A stretch of 50,761 nucleotides of DNA from Vitrella brassicaformis (taxonomy: Eukaryota; Sar; Vitrellaceae). Under the pieces are notes generated by a model that saw only the letters and a program-made list of their open reading frames with translations, was not told the DNA's origin and ran no database searches. The position numbers and the translations under genes were made by a program. Below are positions 42,319 through 50,761 of the stretch, piece after piece (the stretch's first letter is position 1; every line of letters begins with the position of its first letter). Location of the stretch: NCBI GenBank assembly GCA_001179505.1, contig CDMY01000748.1:37939-88699 (forward strand). The letters run 5' to 3'.

Positions 42319-45300
42319 GGCTCGAGAGACGCGCCGACAGAGACAGCAACAAAGCCGACACCCCCCCGCGCCCCTATCGGCCACCAGCTCAGATGCAAGC
42401 TCGGCATTCCAGACGCCTGGCCGCAACAAGGAGGCGGTGGTGGTGGGCGAGCATCAGCACCAGCATCACCACCCCGCCGCCGAGCCAGCGGCGCCGTATG
42501 CGGCAGCCCCGGTGCTGACGCGGGGTGGCGGGAAGAAGCCTGTGGTGCCCGCGGTGATGCCACGGCTCAACCTGGCGGGGCTGGCGGACGTCAAACCCAA
42601 GATATCACCCAGACCCGCCGGAGCGCAGCCCACTGCCGGTGCTTCTCTCGGTGGTGGTGGCGGTGATGTGAGCCACAGGAAGGGGTCATCTCGGCAAGGG
42701 CGGCACCGTGCTGACGAGACGTCTGCATCTGTGTCGGCTGACATGATGGACACCGACATGGCAGACCATCACCGGTATAGATGCACCTCGCCGCCGCCCA
42801 TTCGCCTGACGCCGCCAGTGGCGCAGCCGAGCGAGAAACGGCCGCAGAAGAGCGAGCCGCCCTCTCTCAGCCACCTCGTCAGCCCGCTGCCGCCGCCCAA
42901 CACACCGATGGTGTCACGGCCGCCCTCTCCCCGCCCTTCCCGACAGAGCTCTTTCGAGGACATGAGTAGCAGCACCCAGCAGCAGAGGGTGGGTGATTTT
43001 AGAATGTAACACAGACACGTGACGCGGATGCACTGTGTATGTCTTGCATTTTGTATGTCTGTATCAGGCGTGTCTGAGCTTCCTTCATCCGCATCGCCTC
43101 GCCCCCCCTTCCAACCACATGCCCGGGCCGAGCAGCATCCTTTTCTCCAACGCGCCCACAAGTATGCGTGTCGAGTCACAACGCAACGTCCCATCCATCG
43201 CGCACACACATCGACCCGTGTGTGTGTATTCCTTCTTGTTCGTGCGTTCAGTCTATGAGCTTGGAAGGTCGCTGATACCCGCCCATGGATTGGTGCAGGA
43301 GCTGCTGGAGCTGCAGTTGAAACACAAGTATGAAAACCACACCAGCACCGTCACATTGCGGCATTCGTATGCATGCCTTGTTTTTCTGCCGGTGTGTGTG
43401 TACCATTCAGGACACTGCAAAAGGCTTGTCAGCGCGTCAAGGAAGCCCAGAGAGCCCACAAGATCGGGCGGCGCAACAGCTTCTCGTGAGTTCCGCCCGG
43501 CACAGCGAAAGGCACACGTGACTGACATCGACCGATTTGTCTTTCTCGCTTCCCATTTCTCTGCCATCAGGCGCCACACGGAGCAGCAGATACAGCAGCT
43601 GAAGGACCAAGTGCGGGCCCTCGAGGACGACCACTCGGAGAAGGGCAAACGCACCAGGTGAGCCCTTACACACACATACATATACACAATGCTCGCCCAG
43701 CCACAAGAGCGCACTTCGTCTTTTCCTAGGTTTATCGAGGCTCTCGAGGACAGCAAGGAACGGGCGGAGGCCGAGCTGCAGGTGGCCAGACAAAAGATCA
43801 CCGACGAAAGCCGGTATGTCCGCCTTGCCAGCACACGCACCGACATCGCATTCGTCTCTGTGTGTGGCCTTTCTTCTGCTGTGTGTGCAGTCGAGTCGCA
43901 ATGTTGGAGCGGGCCAAGCAGCAGCTCGAGCAGCAGCTGGGACAGCGCGACGCCGCCATCAGGTGACCACCACACACACATGTGAATGGACTCATTCCCA
44001 CTCACACTTACACCCGCTCCCTCCCTCCCTCCCTCCCTCCCTCGTGTGTGTTGTGTGTGACGTCAGCCGTCTGACCGAACAGCTGGCCGACACCCAAATA
44101 AAAGTCACCGAGCTCGAGCACGAGACCGTGCTGCTCTCGGAAGCGGCGGATGAAGCGACGGAGCGCCAACTCGACACGATCAACACGTACGTGAGCGGGG
44201 CAAGCCGGGTCGACACACATGCACTCATTGAATTGATGTGTATGTGGGTGTGTGTGTGTGTGTGTTGCCGTGGGTCAGGCTGGAGGAGGAGCAGCGCCAG
44301 CGGCTCATGCAGCACCGCATCAAGATGCACAAGAAGGTGGCCAAGGTCGCGGCGCGCCGGAAGAAGCTCGCCGAGGGGTCAAAGCTGCTTGTCGGCCAGC
44401 GCACCAACCTCACACAAAAGCTGGTACGTTCCCTCCCTTGTGATTGCTTTCTATGCGTCCACGTTTCCCTCCGTTGTGTATGTGTCCAGGAGACGTCTGC
44501 GAGCGCTCGATTCCTTCTGTCGGCCGTGTTTCAAGCCTGGAAACAGACCTCCCCGCCCACCAGACACCAAGTGAGAATATACATACATCGGTGTGCGTCG
44601 CCTCCTCTCTCTCTCTTGTTGGTTGCCTTACTTACCTCTTGTCGCTTCTTTGGTGTGTTGCAGCAGCAGGTCGACAGTGCTGCCGTCGACTGGCTGCTGG
44701 AGGAGGAGCGGCGCTTCTACAAGGGCATCATACAGGACTACAAGGAAGAGATCACCGCAAACGCCCGTTACGTGGAGCGAGAGCTGGGGCACATGCGCGA
44801 TGAGCTCGGCTGGACGAAAGCCGACCTGGAGGTGGCGCGGAAGGTGAGCGAGAGGCGCGGGCAGCTGAGATTCGTCATCCATGGGTCGACTGTGATGTGT
44901 GGGTATTATGTAGGACGCCTCGCCGGCCACGAACATCCATCTCGCATCTGTGTCGATGGCAAGAACTCTCAGCCAGGAGCTGAGAAGTCTCCTCGTCGAG
45001 AGGGAGGCGGAGATAGAGGTGGAGAGGGAGAGGAACGACTACGCTGCGTAAGCTTACTTACACCCACACACCCACCCACACACGCAACTGATGGATAGAT
45101 CGATGATGCATTCACACACTGTCTACCTTTTTGGTCAGGTTCGATAATGAGCGCCTGGAAGGGCGTGTTGCTGACCTGACTCAGCAGCTAGCGGCTGTGA
45201 TGCAGGAACGTGACACACTACAGGTGGGTCCACAAAGCATCTGTCTCATGATGTGTCTGTCCACACACACCTTGCCAACACCTGCACCTGCAGGCTCACC

Positions 45301-48300
45301 TGACCGAGGCGAGAGCTGCTGGTCCATCGTCAGCACCACCTCTTGCCGCCCCGCCCGCGCCACCCGCTGGACCCTCTCCCCCCACACAGCAGACGGACGG
45401 AGGGCTTTTCGTCGAGCCAAACCCCCAGTCGTCGGTCGTGGCTGAGGAGGTAGAGGGGCCTGCCAGTAGCCAGAGGGGGAGTTTGGAAGGGGGTGGGGGT
45501 GGTGTGCAGTACCCCCCGCCGCATCTTGTGAGACGTGACCTAATGCCTGATTCGGAAGACTTGTTGCCGCCCGTCGTGCTGCCCGGCCTGCCCGTCAGCC
45601 GCGACCTCTCGCAGCAGCGGAATGGTGCATCGATCGCGCCGGAACAGCCGCAGACGTTCCAACAAGCCCCAACTCTCGTCCAGGTCAGACAGCAGAAGAC
45701 ACACGTGCAGTGTAACCATACACACTTACATTCCTCATGACGCACGTGTCATGATGCGTTCAGCCTGACGATGCTCATGAGGAGGAGGATCTGCCGCCGC
45801 CCGTGGTCCTGCCCGACCACCACGCGCAGCAGGAGGCGCCCCAGCAGCTGTCAGAGGAGGCTCGCGGCAACGGCGAGATCCACGATATGGAGCGGGTACT
45901 CGACGGAGCCCAACAGCCCGACCAACGTCTCATCCAGGTACCTGACTTGCCAGCCAGCCAGCCAAAACGAGAAACACGCTCTCGCTCCAGCCAGCAGCTC
46001 ATCTGTGTTCTCTCTGTGTGTGTGGATGTAGGATGTGGGTGGCGTGTCTGACATCCAGGAGGGCCCGCGCCGCCTGATTCAGCCACCACAGGAGGAAGAA
46101 CAATACACTCAGGTCGGAGCTGCTGCAGCTGCCGCGGGCGGCGTGCAGTACGGCCTCCCACCTGCCGAACATCCAGCAGCACAGGATGTTCGACTCGACC
46201 AGGAGGAGGGTCATGCTGGCCTGCAGGAGGAGATCGAGCAGCAGCTGCTTCTGCATGAGGAGGAGCTCGAGGGACCAGCGGGCGAGGCGGCGGGATACCA
46301 AGGCGAGGATGAGGAACAAGTAGAGTACCGTGACGATGCTATCGCTCAGGTGAGGACACTGGAGAGATCAACGGTACATACAGATGTCATGGGTGTGTGT
46401 GTGTAATGTGTTGTGTTGTGTGTCATTCGTCAGCCGCTTGACATCGGCGAGGGTGCGGACCGCTTTGACGAGGAAGGGGAGGGCGAAGGAGAGGAGGAGG
46501 AGGAGGGCGACACACCAGCTGCCGAGCCCCAGGGGGCGCCTGGCAATGTCGAGATCAGCATCCCTGAGGAAGCGGGCATCAGACAGGACGGCAGATACAC
46601 TGAGGCCGCCAGCAGTGGGGAGAAGTCTGTCGGGACGGAGCGGCTGGTGCAGCAGACGGTTGGCACTATGACAGCGGGCCTGATCTCGCTGGCCGAGAAG
46701 ACCACCAACACTTACACGGGGCTCTTCCAGTCCACCATTGGCACCAACACGGCCAAAGCGTCCCTCCACAGCAGCACCACCCAGGCCAGCCCCTCTGTCC
46801 GCGCGAAGTCCACCGACACGGCCGCTCTGCCATGGGGGGAGGAGAAGAGCGTTCAGGCAGTGCCCCCGCCTCCTGCACCCACACACGAGGCGGCAGTGAT
46901 GGCCGTCAGCACCATGCAGGAGGAGGGAATCAATACTGAGAAGGCTCACGTGAGGGAGGCGGGCACGGCCACCGTCAACGTGCAGACGCAGGAGGGGGGA
47001 AGCGACACACGAGGCCTGGTGGCTACAGCCACCAAACAGGTGAGCCAGCAGGACTGAGAGAGAGGGGGGGGGACATTCACGGGTAAATGGACGCTTGTAT
47101 GACTTCGATCGCTTTCAGGTTGCTGCTGTTCTGTCGACCGAACCATTCTCGCAGCAAACCGGCGCGAGCGTCTTCTCTCTCCGCCACAGCACCACTGACC
47201 CACTCCCTTCGCCCCGCATCCCTGCCCTGCCCCTGCCGTACCCAGCAGCAGCAGCGGCAGCAGCAGCCAATGGGGCAGGTGACTCGGCTGTAGGATACCA
47301 CGACAACGCTCCAGCGGTGTCACGGCCGAAGGAGGAGGCGTGGGAGATGCCGCGCATCCCCGAGTACATCCCGCGGCAGCCCGACATTCACGCCTACCCT
47401 GTGTTCATGACCGACAGCAGCGAGGACGGCCCCTCTGCCCCATCAGCCCAGACACAGACACAGCAGCAACAGCAGCAGCACCAGGAGGCTGAGCCATCGG
47501 CGGGCAAGAAGGACAGGGCCCCGTCGCGTGTGTCCAACGGCATCGCCGGCCCGCCCCCCAAGAAGCTGTCGGCGAAACGGCGCGTTGTCGGCAAGAGAGA
47601 GGAGGAGACCAACACCAACTCCAACTGCAACAGCAACACTTCCTCTGCCATCGTGTCGAAGCCCATAAGCGCGTTGAAGCTTCGTCTGGGACCGGGCGGC
47701 GGGATTGGGAGTGCAGAGGGCGTTCCTGTGGGTGTGGGTGTGAGTGCTGCGAAGGAGGTCCATGTGCCGCGCAAGACGGGCGGGCTGCAGAAGAGCGTGA
47801 CGACCGGCGATCGGGATCGAGACACCAAGGGCAGAGAGGGCAAGGGCAACGGGAGTGGGCCCGGCAGTGGGCTGAGCAAGGTGGCCGCGGCCATCGCCGG
47901 CCAGCAGCAGTCTCCCAAGGGGCCGCCGGGACAGCTGCAGCAGCCACATCTCAAAGTAAGGAGGACAGAACACCGTCGCAGGGCAGGCAAGCAGTGGGAT
48001 TGTGTTGTGTCTCTGACTGACATTGATTGCAGCGTCTGCCGACAGGCCCGTCGGTATACAAGCGGATGGTGCCTGCAGCCCAGCAGCCACCCCAGTACAG
48101 ACAGCCGCCAGCCGTCCGAGCAGCCCCCAAAGAGGCGCCGACCAAGAAAGTGGCAGCCCCCGCCCCCTCTACTGACACACACAGCAGCTACCCCCCTCCT
48201 CGCCCGAGCGCCCCCGCCCCAGTAGGCATGGGCATGCCAGTGCTGCCGCCTCCAGTGCTGCCGCCTCATTATCATGGCTTCCCCTTCTACCACCCGATGG

Positions 48301-48653
48301 CCATGCCGCCCCCGGGGTATCACCATCTGAATGAGGACATGGACCTCACGCGACGGTCGGTCGGCCCGCCAGCACCGCCGCCGCCACCGCTGCCGCTGCC
48401 GCAGACAATTTGGCCGCAGAGCAGCCAGTCGTTCTACATGAGCAGCGGCACAGCGCACACGGCCACCAGTGTGGGTGGGACTGTGCACCAGCACATGCCG
48501 GTGCTGCTGGGGGACTATCAGCACATGCCGTTGCTGCTGGGGGACTATCGTGTTGTGATGCACCCACACCCCCCCCACCACCACCTGCAGCAGCAGCAGC
48601 AGCAGCCGGGGTCTTCGCACCTGCCATCGCAGTACCACGCCCACCATGGCTGA
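42302..48653 (+). CDS. Large coiled-coil protein with low-complexity tail, 19 exons
   Basis: Probably structural or scaffold; not recognised. Exons: 42302-42988, 43068-43161, 43252-43327, 43411-43485, 43571-43657, 43730-43813, 43891-43962, 44067-44186, 44279-44423, 44490-44570, 44664-44843, 44914-45047, 45139-45223, 45294-45683, 45764-45937, 46032-46349, 46434-47039, 47119-47955, 48033-48653 (1,621 aa, all phases close). The first exon is Pro/Ser/His-rich. Exons 3-13 form a long heptad-rich coiled coil (e.g. HTEQQIQQLKDQVRALEDD, LERAKQQLEQQLGQRDAA, LEEEQRQRLMQHRIKMHKK). The remainder is acidic/Pro-rich, then poly-Ala, poly-Gln and Lys-rich, ending in Pro/His-rich sequence with a 30-nt tandem repeat at 48489-48548. 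Start (MAPVSEAR) uncertain; the first exon may continue from the gelsolin-like gene. A partial paralogue lies at 49961-50761. Confidence 0.72.
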
Positions 48654-49281
48654 GGGGTGGGTGTGCTGCACAGGACAGAGATAAGCGCGGCACACCATCA
48701 TTTGTATGTGTGTGTGTGTGTGTGCGTGTGTGTGCGGACAGGCTGACGATTGAGAGGAGGCTGGTAGAGGCTGCATATGGATGGATGGGTTGTTCCGTTA
48801 TCGAGACTGTGCGTGAGTGGGGTGTTTTTTAAGACCGATCGGAATGAGACCAGATCACCATTTCATGACCGTGATGCATCAGTCAGCCCACAAACCCAAT
48901 ACCCACGCCAGGCATTCACTGCTCAGTGCCTGCCACTGTGAGTAGAGTTGAGTCAGCCTTTGCCACATGCCAACACTCACTGGCAGACACACACCACAGC
49001 ACAGCACTGCCGGCCCGCCGGCCCTTGATGGAAAACGCCGACCATCCCAGCCCTTAAGAGAACAGCCTGGCTGACCATTTTGATCAGACCCGAACTCACT
49101 CAATCACGCAAACCTCATGACGAAAATGACACACACAACACGCACACACACTCAGAGAAACACAACACTGCGGTGGGTTGAGACATCCATCAGACCAGAC
49201 ACACTCACACAAAACCCAGGCAACCGCCACATGCTCTTGTGTGGGGGCATTCACGCATCGGCAGGGTTGTGGGCAGCAGGG
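48654..49281. other. Intergenic region
   Basis: 628 bp after the coiled-coil gene, between convergent 3' ends. Contains a (TG)n run at about 48706-48732. No coding signal seen. Confidence 0.5.
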
Positions 49282-49650
49282 CTACGAGTGCTGTGTGGCA
49301 GCGTAATTGTAAGGGTTGTAATAATAGCCTCTGTACAGTGGGACGGTCGTCACGAGCGTCTCATCGACGGTGGTGTCGACCCCCACGACCTCATCGGTGG
49401 GCGGCACGCGCTCGCCTGTGTTCTCGAACCATATCAGCTCGGCCCTTCACGGCACCGGGGGCGTGTTGTAGGGGTACAGGCTGTAGCACAACACCTGCAT
49501 TCATCGCACCACACACACGATTGAATGGCAATGTCTGCCCAGTTATTTCTTCCTTACCAGCGATACTACTGGGCAGACATAAGCGCACTCACACACACAA
49601 GCGTCTGCATGAGCTCTCACGTACCGTGGCTGCCCACCTCTCCGAGGATG
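49282..49650 (-). pseudogene. Small gene with in-frame TGA; 5' end unresolved
   Basis: Family not recognised. The last exon 49494-49282 reads VLCYSLYPYNTPPVP, then a TGA codon (49449-49447), then continues in the same frame RAELIWFENTGERVPPTDE to a Tyr-rich end (RGYYYNPYNYAATQHS) and a TAG. Upstream, an 11-nt exon 49568-49558 and an exon ending at 49625 (RDVIILGEVGSH) join in phase. I could not find the start exon. The sequence on both sides of the TGA looks protein-like, so this may be a gene with a nonsense mutation, a UGA-recoded gene, or a TGG misread as TGA. An alternative phase gives MNAGVVLQPVPL to a stop at 49391, which looks less natural. Confidence 0.4.
49531..49580. other. 13-bp inverted repeat hairpin around a micro-exon
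   Basis: Arms 49531-49543 and 49568-49580 are perfect 13-bp inverted repeats separated by 24 nt. On the minus strand the 5' arm holds the acceptor CTGCCCAG, and the loop holds the proposed 11-nt exon and its GTAAGG donor. A structure that hides or presents these splice sites is inference. Confidence 0.55.
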
Positions 49651-49820
49651 ATCACGTCTCTCACACAAAAACACACTCAAACAGATCTTTCGACGAGCGG
49701 TCCCCCAGAGACTCCGGGCCGAGACGCCAGCCCCCAGACGACCCCCCGAGAAAAAAGAGGGAAAGGTAGTAGTGGTGCGGTGTGCTAACTTTGAAAGCGA
49801 CGGTGGCCTGTCTGAACGCA

Positions 49821-49862
49821 CATTTCTCGACAATGCGAGACAGAACCTGTTGTCGAGAAATG
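49821..49862. other. Second 13-bp inverted repeat
   Basis: Arms CATTTCTCGACAA (49821-49833) and TTGTCGAGAAATG (49850-49862) are perfect inverted repeats with a 16-nt loop, in the region between the small minus-strand gene and the coiled-coil gene fragment. Could be a regulatory hairpin or a mobile-element trace. Confidence 0.5.
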
Positions 49863-49960
49863 GCGACGAATGAAAATATAATCTGTTTCCGGTGACTCCC
49901 TTTTCATCGCGTTCGCCGATGCTCCGACACCTGACACCGCCACCGGTGGGGTTGGCATTC

Positions 49961-50761
49961 AAGCCTGGAAGCAGAACATCCCGCGCGGCAGACACCAGGT
50001 GAGAATGTACATACATCGGTGTGCGTCGCCTCCTCTCTCTCTCTTGTTGGTTGCCTTACTTACGCCTTGTCGCTTCTTTGGTGTGTTGCAGCAGCAGGTC
50101 GACAGTGCTGCCGTCAGGTGGCTGCTCGAGGAGGAGCGGAGATTCTACAAGGGCATCATCTCAGACTACAAGGAGCAGATCACCGCCAACGCCCGATATG
50201 TGGAGCGGGAGCTGGGACACCTTCGAGACGAGCTGGGGTGGACAAAAGCCGACCTCGACGCGGCGCGCAAGGTGAGCAAGAGGCGTGGGCAGCGAGCGCA
50301 GCTGAGATTCGTCCGTCATCCATGGGTCGACTGTGATGTCATGTGTGGGTATGTATGTAATAATTATGTAGATGCGTCGCCCGCCACCAACATGCACATA
50401 ACGGCTGTGTCCATGGGTAGGACTCTCAGCCAGGAGCTGAGAAACCTGCTGGTGGAGAGGGAGGCCGACATTGAGGTCGAAAAGGAGAAGAACGACTGGG
50501 CTGCGTAAGTCTACACGCACGCACCTACCCACACACACAACCGCAATGGATGGATGAATGAATGGACGACGCGTCTGTCTGTCTATGCACCCTGTTTTGT
50601 CAGGTTCGAGAATGAGCACTTGCAAGATCGCATTGCTAGCCTGACTGAGCAGTTAGCGGCAATCATGCGGCAACGTGACACACTACAGGTGGGTCCGGTC
50701 CCACACACAAAGCATTTATCTATCTTATGCATGATGTATGTGTCTGTCCGTCCGTCCGTCC
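49961..50761 (+). pseudogene. Partial duplicate of the coiled-coil gene, cut by window end
   Basis: From about 49961 the sequence matches 44528 onward, introns included: exon remnants to 49998, then 50092-50271, about 50374-50504 and 50604-50688, matching exons 10-13 of the large coiled-coil gene (QQVDSAAVRWLLEEERRFYKG; LSQELRNLLVEREADIEVE; FENEHLQDRIASLTEQLAA). Homology starts inside the equivalent of exon 10, with no upstream exons. The acceptor near 50371 has lost one G relative to the parent (TATGTAG followed by ATGCG rather than GACGCC), which breaks the frame if spliced there; the whole intron can instead be read through in frame. Probably a recent truncated duplication; more may follow beyond the window. 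Confidence 0.6.

Noticed and set aside
49543-50016. 157-residue minus-strand frame
   Set aside because: It runs through the hairpins and the fragment of the plus-strand coiled-coil gene, with no protein-like composition; likely chance.
1-50761. tRNA, rRNA or transposase genes
   Set aside because: I looked for cloverleaf-like and transposase-like sequence by eye and saw none that I could support; a covariance search would be needed to exclude small RNAs.

Overview
This window is eukaryotic nuclear DNA. It is GC-rich and densely packed, and almost every gene is cut by many short introns (mostly about 55-110 nt) with GT-AG ends. I rebuilt gene models by hand from splice signals, reading phase and protein continuity; in most models every exon phase closes exactly. 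The intron-dense layout, the (TG)n runs before 3' splice sites, a probable bipartite plastid leader with an SAF motif, and the TRP channel, CAMK-like kinase and EF-hand genes suggest a photosynthetic alveolate, most likely a chromerid such as Vitrella. That assignment is inference, not a database match.

Layout. 0-3.3 kb: a two-RRM hnRNP-like gene (-) head-to-head with a WD40 gene (+). 3.4-8.8 kb: a 27-exon ankyrin-TRP-type cation channel gene (-), head-to-head with a degenerate J-domain-like gene (+, 8.9-9.9 kb). 9.9-13.6 kb: microsatellite-rich DNA with no gene I can support. 13.6-17.1 kb: an RS-domain protein with two U2AF65-type RRMs (-). 17.5-21.4 kb: a tandem duplication of a probable plastid-targeted gene; both copies are frameshifted at different places and they differ by one intron. 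21.6-23.9 kb: a TBC Rab-GAP (+), whose 5' end is echoed in front of the tandem array. 24.4-26.0 kb: a protein kinase (-) head-to-head with a multi-spanning membrane protein (+, 26.1-29.0 kb). 29.4-32.1 kb: two tandem EF-hand genes (-). 32.3-34.1 kb: a BTB/T1-domain gene (+). 34.4-36.8 kb: an F-box/JmjC gene (-), head-to-head with a single-pass membrane protein gene (+, 37.0-38.4 kb). 38.4-40.6 kb: mostly unassigned. 40.7-42.3 kb: a gelsolin-like gene (+), overlapping by 17 nt the start of a 19-exon coiled-coil/low-complexity gene (+, 42.3-48.7 kb). 49.3-49.7 kb: a small broken gene (-) with an in-frame TGA and a hairpin around an 11-nt micro-exon. 50-50.8 kb: a partial copy of the coiled-coil gene, cut by the window end.

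These genes do not form one pathway. Recurring themes are RNA processing (RRM, U2AF-like), calcium and membrane signalling (TRP channel, EF-hands, kinase, gelsolin-like) and Rab traffic. The most striking observations concern gene structure: repeated exon modules, micro-exons, intron presence/absence between paralogs, TG-rich acceptors, and local duplication with decay.
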